Shown here piece after piece: positions 1-5,453 of a DNA stretch of 8,076 nt; the stretch's first letter is position 1, and the number at the start of each line of letters is the position of its first letter. A program made the position numbers and the translations under genes. Under the pieces are notes generated by a model, which did not search any database, was not told where the DNA came from, and worked only from the letters and a program-made list of their open reading frames with translations. The stretch comes from an uncultured Eubacteriales bacterium (GTDB lineage Bacteria > Bacillota > Clostridia > Oscillospirales > Oscillospiraceae): assembly GCA_900555795.1 (NCBI GenBank), contig USMP01000046.1:1-8076 (forward strand), read 5' to 3'.

Positions 1-375
1 GCAGTCCCCGGTTCCTACCGGGAGGCCTCTCTGGCTCTCGGCAATACCCGGATCGGCACCATATTCCGGGTGATGCTGCCCGCCGCCCGGTCCGGAATTC
101 TGGCCGGCGTCATCCTGGGGGTGGGCCGGGCCATCGGGGAGAGCCAGGCGCTGCTCCTGGCCAACCACGGGATGCTGGCGGTGGGACGCAATATGTCCCG
201 GGCCTTCTCCCTGGCGGTGAATCTGGAGTTTGTGGCGGAGATGCAGTGGCGCACCATGTGCGTCGGCCAGCCGGTGATCCTGTCCCCGGGGGAGATGGAC
301 AATGTCCGCCAGCGGATGCGCTCCTACGGCCAGGCGAAAAAGGCCGGCGAGGCCACGGATACGGTGGGATATTAG
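1..375 (+). CDS. Chimeric ORF, 5'-partial: PstC-like permease end joined to class II aldolase C-terminus
   Basis: The frame is open from the first base and encodes 124 residues before TAG. Residues 1-47 read as the cytoplasmic EAA loop and following helix of a phosphate ABC transporter permease: [11 protein letters not shown], then [20 protein letters not shown] and RAIGE, as in PstC (PstA is less likely). In PstC the next residues would be TMAV and more membrane helix. Instead, residues 48-111 ([15 protein letters not shown], then [17 protein letters not shown], and SYGQ) read as the C-terminal part of a class II aldolase/adducin-family protein such as L-fuculose-phosphate aldolase. His56 in ANHG corresponds to the third zinc-binding histidine of that family; the ligands supplied by its N-terminal half are absent. 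Neither half looks able to work alone, so the product is probably non-functional. The junction is near nt 136-144. An assembly join or a real in-frame deletion/recombination would both explain it. The true start lies outside the window. Confidence 0.8.
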   Translation, partial: AVPGSYREASLALGNTRIGTIFRVMLPAARSGILAGVILGVGRAIGESQALLLANHGMLAVGRNMSRAFSLAVNLEFVAEMQWRTMCVGQPVILSPGEMDNVRQRMRSYGQAKKAGEATDTVGY

Positions 376-384
376 CGGCAGAGA

Positions 385-428
385 GGAAAGCGCCCCGGGA
401 AACCCATAGGTTTCCCGGGGCGCTTTCC
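385..428. terminator. Perfect 20-bp inverted repeat, bidirectional terminator
   Basis: Arms 385-404 and 409-428 are exact reverse complements around the 4-nt loop cata (405-408). The core is GCGCCCCGGGAAACC, flanked by AAA on the left and TTT on the right, so each strand's transcript forms a long GC stem ending in a short U run. It sits 9 nt after the stop of the + strand ORF and just past the stop of the - strand M56 peptidase gene. That is the expected place for a shared terminator between convergent genes. The U run is short, so efficiency is uncertain. Confidence 0.8.
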
Positions 429-433
429 CGGCT

Positions 434-2812
434 CTACGACGCCGGGAGGTTGCGCTCCACATACCAGCCGCCGCTGCCGTCGGGAGCCAGACACAGGTAC
501 ATGGGCTGGTCAAAGAGGCCGGTCTCCGGCGTGTTGTGTATATAGCCGATGGTGTAGTACAGGCGCACGGAGCCGTCCTGAAAGCGGCAGCCGCTGTCAA
601 AGCGGTACTCCTGGCGCTCCGTGTCTCCCCGCTGGCTGTAGTAGGCGTCGTAGTCTGCAAGATAGGTGCCCAGCAGTGGGCCGTGGGCCTGCAGGATGTC
701 CTCCGCCATCTCCCGGCTGATGCCGAACCACTGCTGGAGGCAGTCCAGCACGTAGCTTGTGGGGAGTTTTCGCATGTCCAGCTGGGCCTTGGCGCCCCAG
801 GCGGCCTCGACCGCCCCCAGTTCCTCCTCCGTCATATCGGCCGCGCCGCCGTCCAGGTCGTAGAAGAGCCAGCCCAGGAAGGCCCCGGCCTCCTGGGGGC
901 TGCCGTAGGGACAGCGGAGCAGGCCGTTGCGCTCGCCGGCGTTGAAGTAGGCGGCAAAGCCTGCCAGATCCTCCTTCGTCAGATCCTGAACGAAGTAGAC
1001 GCCCACCACCTCCCAGAAGGCGGCGGTGTGCTCCAGAGCCGGGCCGTAGGCGTAGTTCCAGTGGCTCAGCAGCAGCATCCCGGTCTGTCCGGAGGGGGAG
1101 GAGAAGCTTGCCAGCAGATCCTCGTCGGCCTGGCTGTCCCCGGTGTCCACCCGGAGAAGGGGGGAGAGGGTGCACCCCTCCAGGCCCAGCTGCTCCTGGA
1201 GGTAGCGCTGGGCGGTGGTCTCCCACTGGGCGGCCCACTCCTCTTCGCCCCGGCCCCGGGCTAGGATAAAGGGCGTGCCGGTATCCGGCCAGGCGTTCAG
1301 CTTGGGGGCGAGGGTCAGGCCCATGGCCGTGTGGGCCGCCGCATATGTCTCCCAGCAGAAGCCGTACTCCCAGCCTACGTTGTCATAGGCCACCTCCGCC
1401 AGACGGTACACCGCCGGATTCTCGCCCCGGTAGACGGAGAAGATGAGATAGGGGACGCCCAGGGGGTCCAGCCCTGTGAGCCAGCCGTCCGCGTCCACCT
1501 CCTGGCCCCCCACCGGCATGTAAGCGCCGCTGTCTGCCAGCAGCAGCCGGTAGTCCAGCCGCCAGACCAGCATGTCGCTGTCATAGAAGTCCCAGCGGAA
1601 GGCGCCCGCCTCTGTCAGCTCCAGGGCGCTGTCCGTCACGGCGTGTCCCTGGCTCTCCAGCGCTTCGATTTGGCGGGCCACGTAGTCCTGGGCCGCGGCC
1701 ATAGCCGCCGCCCGATCCGGGTCCTCCAACTCCGCCGTCGGAGGCGGGTTCTCTGTCTCCTCCGCCGTCAGGGATGGGGGATCTGGGGCCTTCTGCAGGC
1801 CCACGGAGCAGGCGGCGCTTACCGTGGCCACCAGCGCCAGGGCCAGGACCAGGGCGCCCCCCTTTTTGCCCTGGCGGCCCAGGAGGTTCCACAGCCGCTC
1901 CTTCATCACCGCCGCCCCGCCGTAGAAGTGGGTGGATAGGGCGGCCCGGCTCAGGCCCCGTTGCCGGTGGAGGGCCGCCACCAGGGTCTCCCCATAGGCC
2001 CGGCGCTCCTCCCGGTCCCGGCCCGCCACCACCGCGTCGTCGCAGGTCAGTTCCATGTCCACACAGGCCTCCCGAAAAAGAAGATATACCAGGGGATTAA
2101 ACCAGTGAATGGCCAGAGCCGCAGTCAGCGCCAGCTGATACCACAGATCCCGGCGCCGGTAGTGGGTCAGTTCATGGCGGAAAATGAAGGCCAGTTCCCG
2201 GCTTGATCCCTCCTCCCCGGGCAGCAGCAGCCGGGGCCGCAGCAGGCCCAGCACCAGGGGGGAGCCGGCAGCGGAGGAGACGGCCAACTCCGGCGGCCGT
2301 TTAACAGCCATGTCCCGGCATATGGAGGCGTACAGGGACAGGGTCTCCGTCCCGGGGGCCCGGCTCCACCGCCGGGTCCGGTGGGAAAACCAGGCCGTGC
2401 CCACCAGGCGGTACAGGACAGCCAGGGCCGCCCCCGCCAGCCACAGGGCAGGCAGCAGGGCGTCCAGGGCCAGGGCGGGGCTGTGGGCTGTCCCGCTCCC
2501 GGCGCTGTCCCGGGACGGGGCCTCCGCCGTCGGGGTCTGTCCGCTGGGTGCGCCGCCCTGAAGCGGGGCGGCGTCCTGGGGGTGGCCCAGGTCCACCGGG
2601 GGCACCTGAATCACCACCGGCGGTTCCCCGGCGGGGGCCAGCGTCTCCCAGCGCACCGGGGCCAGCAGCAGCAGCACAGCCATGGCCAGCCACACCCAGT
2701 AGCGCCAGCGGGCGCTGTAGCGCCTGTCCAGGGCGGGCTTGAGCAGGGTCAGCAGCAGCACTGCTACGCCCACGGCGGCGCTCCATTTCAGCGTGTTCAG
2801 GAGACTATCCAT
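434..2812 (-). CDS. BlaR1/MecR1-like M56 membrane metallopeptidase with non-PBP sensor domain
   Basis: This 792-residue protein is an antirepressor-type membrane protease that would cleave, or trigger loss of, the BlaI-type repressor encoded just upstream. Hydrophobic segments lie near residues 10-25, 36-53, 114-137 and 222-246, with a further one at 319-335. The zinc site HELTH (213-217) is followed by a likely third ligand, Glu254, in CVDMELTCDDAV. The stretch 58-112 is Pro/Ala/Gly-rich and is a linker. Residues 336-792 should lie outside the cell. In true BlaR1 this region is a class D-like penicillin-binding domain with STxK. Here I find no SxxK tetrad at all; instead there are acidic, aromatic-rich domains. 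The last one (about 610-790, with DMRKLP, QQWFGIS and SVRLYYT) resembles an extracellular module I associate with clostridial M56 proteins. I chose the start at 2812, not an upstream ATG at 2923, because it has a GGAGGAG site and overlaps the repressor stop by 8 nt, implying translational coupling. The ligand sensed is unknown. Confidence 0.88.
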   Translation of the reverse strand: MDSLLNTLKWSAAVGVAVLLLTLLKPALDRRYSARWRYWVWLAMAVLLLLAPVRWETLAPAGEPPVVIQVPPVDLGHPQDAAPLQGGAPSGQTPTAEAPSRDSAGSGTAHSPALALDALLPALWLAGAALAVLYRLVGTAWFSHRTRRWSRAPGTETLSLYASICRDMAVKRPPELAVSSAAGSPLVLGLLRPRLLLPGEEGSSRELAFIFRHELTHYRRRDLWYQLALTAALAIHWFNPLVYLLFREACVDMELTCDDAVVAGRDREERRAYGETLVAALHRQRGLSRAALSTHFYGGAAVMKERLWNLLGRQGKKGGALVLALALVATVSAACSVGLQKAPDPPSLTAEETENPPPTAELEDPDRAAAMAAAQDYVARQIEALESQGHAVTDSALELTEAGAFRWDFYDSDMLVWRLDYRLLLADSGAYMPVGGQEVDADGWLTGLDPLGVPYLIFSVYRGENPAVYRLAEVAYDNVGWEYGFCWETYAAAHTAMGLTLAPKLNAWPDTGTPFILARGRGEEEWAAQWETTAQRYLQEQLGLEGCTLSPLLRVDTGDSQADEDLLASFSSPSGQTGMLLLSHWNYAYGPALEHTAAFWEVVGVYFVQDLTKEDLAGFAAYFNAGERNGLLRCPYGSPQEAGAFLGWLFYDLDGGAADMTEEELGAVEAAWGAKAQLDMRKLPTSYVLDCLQQWFGISREMAEDILQAHGPLLGTYLADYDAYYSQRGDTERQEYRFDSGCRFQDGSVRLYYTIGYIHNTPETGLFDQPMYLCLAPDGSGGWYVERNLPAS

Positions 2813-3197
2813 GGCGCTCCTCCTCCAGTTCCGCCAAAAAATCCCGCAGCTGCTCCAGATCCTCCACGCCGATGGCCCGGCTGTCGTACAGGGAGGCCAC
2901 CAGACCCTGAAAGCTGCTGCCATAGAGCCGGTCTAAAAAGCTGCGGCTCTCGGAGGCCTTGTAGTCCCGCTCACTGATGAGGGGGCGGTACAGGTTGCTC
3001 CGTCCCTGCTTCTCGCAGGCCAGGAAGCCCTTTTCCACCAGGCGGTTGAGAGAGGTGATGACGGCGGGCAGGGCCCAGCTGCGGCTGGGACGGAGCTTTT
3101 CATGGACGTAGGTGGATGGAACAGGCCCATCGGCGCTCCAGATGGCCAGCATAATCTCCAGCTCGGCATCGCCCAGCCGGCGGGAAGATTGGTTCAT
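2805..3197 (-). CDS. BlaI/MecI-family transcriptional repressor
   Basis: This 130-residue protein has the usual size for a BlaI/MecI/CopY-family winged-helix repressor. Residues 8-75 form the DNA-binding domain: LGDAELEIMLAIW opens it, PSTYVHEKL and SWALPAVITSLNRLVEKGFL give the helix-turn-helix, and EKQGRSNLYRPLI is the wing. Residues 77-129 are helical (FLDRLYGSSFQGLVASL, then EDLEQLRDFLAELEEE) and match the dimerisation tail, where family members are inactivated by proteolysis. GAGGAGG sits about 7 nt upstream of the ATG. The gene overlaps the M56 peptidase gene by 8 nt, so the two form one operon. A perfect palindrome over the predicted transcription start (3213-3234) implies autorepression. 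No beta-lactamase or other resistance gene adjoins it in this window, so a role in beta-lactam response cannot be assumed. Confidence 0.92.
   Translation of the reverse strand: MNQSSRRLGDAELEIMLAIWSADGPVPSTYVHEKLRPSRSWALPAVITSLNRLVEKGFLACEKQGRSNLYRPLISERDYKASESRSFLDRLYGSSFQGLVASLYDSRAIGVEDLEQLRDFLAELEEERHG
2817..2826 (-). promoter_or_regulatory. Ribosome binding site that sets the M56 peptidase start
   Basis: The - strand reads GGAGGAGGAG here, 4 nt before the ATG at 2812 and inside the end of the repressor gene. It decides in favour of the short (792-residue) form beginning MDSLLNTLKW; the 37 extra upstream residues in that frame are merely the repressor gene read in another frame. Confidence 0.75.
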
Positions 3198-3212
3198 AAA
3201 AACGCCTCCTCT

Positions 3213-3234
3213 GTATTATACGATTGTATAATAC
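3213..3234. promoter_or_regulatory. Palindromic operator for the BlaI-type repressor
   Basis: GTATTATAC (3213-3221) and GTATAATAC (3226-3234) are exact reverse complements separated by gatt. The inner halves contain TATAC/GTATA, close to the TACA/TGTA half-sites known for BlaI/MecI operators. The palindrome begins one base downstream of the predicted -10 box on the - strand and so covers the expected transcription start. That position allows direct repression of the blaI-like/M56 operon. Assignment to this repressor is an inference from position and family knowledge. Confidence 0.8.
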
Positions 3235-3235
3235 A

Positions 3236-3264
3236 AGTATATACCACAACCGCATCCATAACAA
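3236..3264 (-). promoter_or_regulatory. Sigma-A-type promoter of the BlaI/M56 operon
   Basis: On the - strand, TTGTTA (3259-3264) and TATACT (3236-3241) are separated by 17 nt. Transcription would begin near 3228, inside the palindromic operator, leaving a leader of about 30 nt before the repressor ATG. The palindrome itself contains TATAAT, which is a rival -10, but I see no -35 at suitable distance from it. Confidence 0.65.
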
Positions 3265-3313
3265 GTTACAGTTTGGTAACAGGGGCCGGCAGGGGCCCGC
3301 CTCGCGGATTCCA

Positions 3314-3346
3314 TAAAAATAGGCCGGAAGCGAAAGCTTCCGGCCT
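3314..3346 (-). terminator. Intrinsic terminator of the ABC transporter operon
   Basis: AGGCCGGAAGC (3321-3331) and GCTTCCGGCCT (3336-3346) pair perfectly around a 4-nt loop. On the - strand the stem is followed by ATTTTTA (3314-3320). It starts 6 nt after the stop of the HMA-like gene, so it ends the ABC transcript and insulates it from the BlaI promoter about 50 nt further on. Confidence 0.88.
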
Positions 3347-3351
3347 GGGTC

Positions 3352-3573
3352 CTATTCCGTCAGCAGTCCCATCCCATCCAGCACATCCTCCAGGGTGTCC
3401 CGATCCAGCCGGTGAACCAGATGGACAGTCCCCTCCGGCAGCCGCACCTGGGCAGACTCCACCCCCGGCTTGGCCGCCAGGGCTTGGCTCAGTTCGGCCC
3501 CGCAGGCGGCGCAGTGGTTTTTTGCCGTGCAGAAGGGGCACTTCACATAGGACACGGACAGTGTCTCCTCCAT
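3352..3573 (-). CDS. Small HMA-like (heavy-metal-associated) protein with two CxxC motifs
   Basis: This 73-residue protein has no signal peptide or membrane segment and should be cytosolic. After an 11-residue strand it carries Cys12-x2-Cys15 and Cys21-x2-Cys24. From CAACGAELSQAL (21-32) through KPGVESAQVRLPEGTVHLV (35-53) to DTLEDVLDGMGL (59-70) it follows the beta-alpha-beta-beta-alpha order of HMA metal-carrier domains, with the second CxxC at the usual metal-binding loop. The usual GM before that CxxC is absent (NH instead), and the extra N-terminal CxxC could turn the site into a four-cysteine zinc or iron site. AGGAGG lies just before the ATG and overlaps the ATPase stop; the gap is 8 nt, so translation is likely coupled to the ATPase. 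A role with the transporter is inferred from position only. A redox or zinc-knuckle protein is an alternative. Confidence 0.82.
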   Translation of the reverse strand: MEETLSVSYVKCPFCTAKNHCAACGAELSQALAAKPGVESAQVRLPEGTVHLVHRLDRDTLEDVLDGMGLLTE

Positions 3574-3581
3574 AGCCCCTC

Positions 3582-4370
3582 CTATCCCAGAATCATCCGG
3601 TCGCTGGCCTGGCCGCCGGCGGACTCAAACCGCTCCAGCAGGTCCCTGACCTGCAGGCGCTGCTTTTCCTCCCCGGCCACATCGTAGATCACCCTGCCGC
3701 CGTCCATCATCACCAGCCGGTTGCCCAGGCGGATGGCGTCTTTCATGTTGTGGGTAATCATCAGCGTGGTCAGGTGGTCCCGCTCCACCAGCTGGGTGGT
3801 GGTCTCCAGCACCTTGGCGGCGGTTTTGGGATCCAGGGCGGCGGTGTGCTCGTCCAGAAGCAGCAGCTTCGGCTGCTTCATGGTGGCCATCAGCAGCGTC
3901 AGCGCCTGGCGCTGGCCGCCGGAGAGGAGGCCCACCTTGGCGGTCATCCGCTCCTCCAGACCCAGCCCCAGAATGGTCAGCTTTTCCCGGTACTCCTCCC
4001 GCTCGGCCCTGGTAATGCCGGCGGCCAGCCCCCGGCGCTGCCCCCGGCGGGCGGCCAGGGCCAGGTTTTCCTCAATCTGCATGGTGGCGGCGGTGCCGGT
4101 CATGGGGTCCTGAAACACCCGGCCGATGTAGGCCGCCCGCCGGTGCTCCGCCAGATGGGTCACGTCCGCCCCATCAATGGTGATGCGGCCCCGGTCCACA
4201 GGCCAGACACCGGCAATGGCGTTGAGCATGGTGGATTTTCCCGCACCGTTGCCGCCGATGACGGTGACAAAGTCCCCGGCCTCCAGATGGAGGCTGAGGC
4301 CGTCCAGCGCCTTTTTCTCGTTGACGGTGCCGGGGTTAAAGGTCTTATGAATGTTCTGCACATCAAGCAT
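3582..4370 (-). CDS. ABC transporter ATP-binding protein (TrpZ-type importer ATPase)
   Basis: This 262-residue nucleotide-binding subunit powers the importer formed with the next permease. All the motifs are intact: Walker A GGNGAGKST (39-47), Q-loop Gln87 in RVFQDP, signature LSGGQRQ (149-155), Walker B LLLLDEH (169-175), D-loop TAALD (176-180) and H-loop His207 in MITHNM. His175 after the catalytic Glu174, the YIGRVFQDPMTGTA stretch and the overall layout match ATPases paired with TrpX/DUF534-type binding proteins. The ATG overlaps the permease stop by 8 nt, and GGAGG lies about 9 nt upstream within the permease gene, so the two are translationally coupled. Substrate cannot be read from this subunit. 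Confidence 0.95.
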   Translation of the reverse strand: MLDVQNIHKTFNPGTVNEKKALDGLSLHLEAGDFVTVIGGNGAGKSTMLNAIAGVWPVDRGRITIDGADVTHLAEHRRAAYIGRVFQDPMTGTAATMQIEENLALAARRGQRRGLAAGITRAEREEYREKLTILGLGLEERMTAKVGLLSGGQRQALTLLMATMKQPKLLLLDEHTAALDPKTAAKVLETTTQLVERDHLTTLMITHNMKDAIRLGNRLVMMDGGRVIYDVAGEEKQRLQVRDLLERFESAGGQASDRMILG

Positions 4371-5307
4371 GGCGGGAGCCCTCCTTTCCGGCGGCCTTGG
4401 AGAAGCAGCGGGATCTCCAGTAGGGGATGGCCAGGAACAGGGCCACCACCAGGGCCGTCAGCAGCTTCAGATCGTCGGTGTTGAGGCCTAGCCGCAGCAC
4501 CACCTGGATCACCGCGTAGTAGATGACCGCGCCGATCACGGCGGAGAGCAGCTTCAGGGCGAAGTTGCGGAACACCCGGTCAAAAATGACCTCACCGATG
4601 ATCACGGCGGCCAGGCCGATGACGATGGCGCCCCGGCCCATATTGATGTCCGCGAACCCCTGGTACTGGGCCAGCAGGCCCCCGGCCAGGGCCACCAGGC
4701 CGTTGGAGAGCATCAGCCCCAGCACCTTGGCGGCGTTGGTGTCGATGCCCTGGGCCCGGGCCATGCTGCCGTTGGCGCCGGTGGCCCGCAGGGAACAGCC
4801 CACCTCTGTGCCGAAAAACCAGTACAGCAGGGCGATGACCACCAGGGCGAACACCGCCAGCGTCACCAGGGGGTTGGAAAGGCTCAGATCCCGGACGTAC
4901 CGGGAGGACACCAGCAGGTCATATTTCTGCACGCTGATGGGCAGGTTGGCCTTGCCGGTGCCGGTGCCCCAGCCCATGATCCGCAGGTTCACGGAGTACA
5001 GGGCCAGCTGGGTCAGAATGCCGGAGAGAATGGGGGGGATGCCGCAGCGGGTGTGGAGCAGGCCCGTTACCAGCCCTGCCAGCATCCCCGCCGCCACCGC
5101 CGCCAATAGGGCCGCCCAGACCGGGCAGCCGGAGAGCGTCAGCATGACGCACACCGCGCCGCCGGTGCAGATGGAGCCGTCCACCGTCAGGTCGGCCACA
5201 TCCAAAATCTTATAGGTGATGTATACGCCGATGGCCATGACACCCCAGACGAGGCCCTGGGCCGCGGCGCCGGGCATGGCATTTACCAGCCCCAACAAAA
5301 ATTCCAT
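4363..5307 (-). CDS. ABC transporter permease (TrpY-type, branched-chain-like fold)
   Basis: This 314-residue integral membrane protein has about eight or nine hydrophobic segments and no signal peptide. The early KILDVADLTVDGS motif (33-45), AGLVTGLLHTRCGIPPILSGI (77-97) and the cytoplasmic coupling loop GCSLRATGANGSMARAQGIDTNAAK (170-194) place it in the BPD_transp_2 family used by TrpXYZ-like and branched-chain importers. It would form the channel as a homodimer, since only one permease gene is present. I used the ATG at 5307 because AGGAGGG lies 7 nt upstream; an in-frame ATG at 5343 lacks such a site. It is separated from the binding-protein gene by 146 nt with hairpins and a possible promoter, but overlaps the ATPase gene by 8 nt. 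The tail after the last helix (RSRCFSKAAGKEGSRHA) is basic and cytosolic. Confidence 0.93.
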   Translation of the reverse strand: MEFLLGLVNAMPGAAAQGLVWGVMAIGVYITYKILDVADLTVDGSICTGGAVCVMLTLSGCPVWAALLAAVAAGMLAGLVTGLLHTRCGIPPILSGILTQLALYSVNLRIMGWGTGTGKANLPISVQKYDLLVSSRYVRDLSLSNPLVTLAVFALVVIALLYWFFGTEVGCSLRATGANGSMARAQGIDTNAAKVLGLMLSNGLVALAGGLLAQYQGFADINMGRGAIVIGLAAVIIGEVIFDRVFRNFALKLLSAVIGAVIYYAVIQVVLRLGLNTDDLKLLTALVVALFLAIPYWRSRCFSKAAGKEGSRHA

Positions 5308-5314
5308 GGAAAAT

Positions 5315-5321
5315 CCCTCCT
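5315..5321 (-). promoter_or_regulatory. Ribosome binding site that sets the permease start
   Basis: AGGAGGG on the - strand is 7 nt from the ATG at 5307. It favours MEFLLGL as the N-terminus over a form 12 residues longer. Confidence 0.8.
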
Positions 5322-5348
5322 GATATGCAATTGCCCTCCCCAAGAGCG

Positions 5349-5376
5349 GAAGTCGACAGACTTCACCAGTATAGCA
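5349..5376 (-). promoter_or_regulatory. Possible internal extended -10 promoter with adjacent dyad
   Basis: On the - strand TGcTATACT (5368-5376) is an extended -10 box; no good -35 precedes it, because that region is the hairpin stem. Just downstream, at the expected start point, GAAGTC (5349-5354) and GACTTC (5359-5364) form a perfect dyad with a 4-nt spacer. This could let permease, ATPase and HMA-like genes be transcribed separately from the lipoprotein gene, with an operator over the start. It could equally be a 5' stem that protects a processed mRNA. Confidence 0.4.
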
Positions 5377-5380
5377 GAAA

Positions 5381-5413
5381 GCAGCGGAAAAAGGAAGCCC
5401 CCTTTTCCGCTGC
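5381..5413 (-). terminator. Leaky intrinsic terminator between lipoprotein and permease genes
   Basis: The 13-nt arm at 5401-5413 pairs with 5381-5394 (GCAGCGGAAAAAGG, one extra A as a bulge) around a 6-nt loop. On the - strand the stem is followed by TTTCTGCT, only a short T run. A weak terminator here would give much more lipoprotein mRNA than permease/ATPase mRNA, the usual ratio for such importers. That effect is inferred. Confidence 0.55.
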
Positions 5414-5418
5414 CCGGC

Positions 5419-5448
5419 CCATAAACAGCCCCGTGGGGCCGTTTATGG
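5419..5448 (-). other. 14-bp mRNA hairpin just after the lipoprotein stop
   Basis: CCATAAAC and GCCCC (5419-5432) pair with GGGGC and GTTTATGG (5435-5448); the single mismatch is a G-U pair in the - strand transcript. It begins 5 nt after the stop codon and has no T run. It more likely protects the 3' end of the lipoprotein mRNA than ends transcription by itself. Confidence 0.55.
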
Positions 5449-5453
5449 CGAGA

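Noticed and set aside
320..338. Lipobox-like SAACSVG at residues 332-338 of the M56 protein
   Set aside because: It follows an internal membrane segment rather than an N-terminal signal peptide, and the -3 position is Ser; processing as a lipoprotein is not supported. (Interval given in protein residues.)
536..1264. Long + strand open frames across the M56 peptidase gene
   Set aside because: They lie wholly antisense to a gene with clear family motifs, have low-complexity Gly/Ala/Val-rich translations, and lack ribosome sites; they are a product of high GC.
3265..3280. GTTAC-N6-GTAAC dyad upstream of the BlaI -35 box
   Set aside because: Arms of only 5 bp, unlike the clear operator at 3213-3234; likely chance in this AT-richer stretch.
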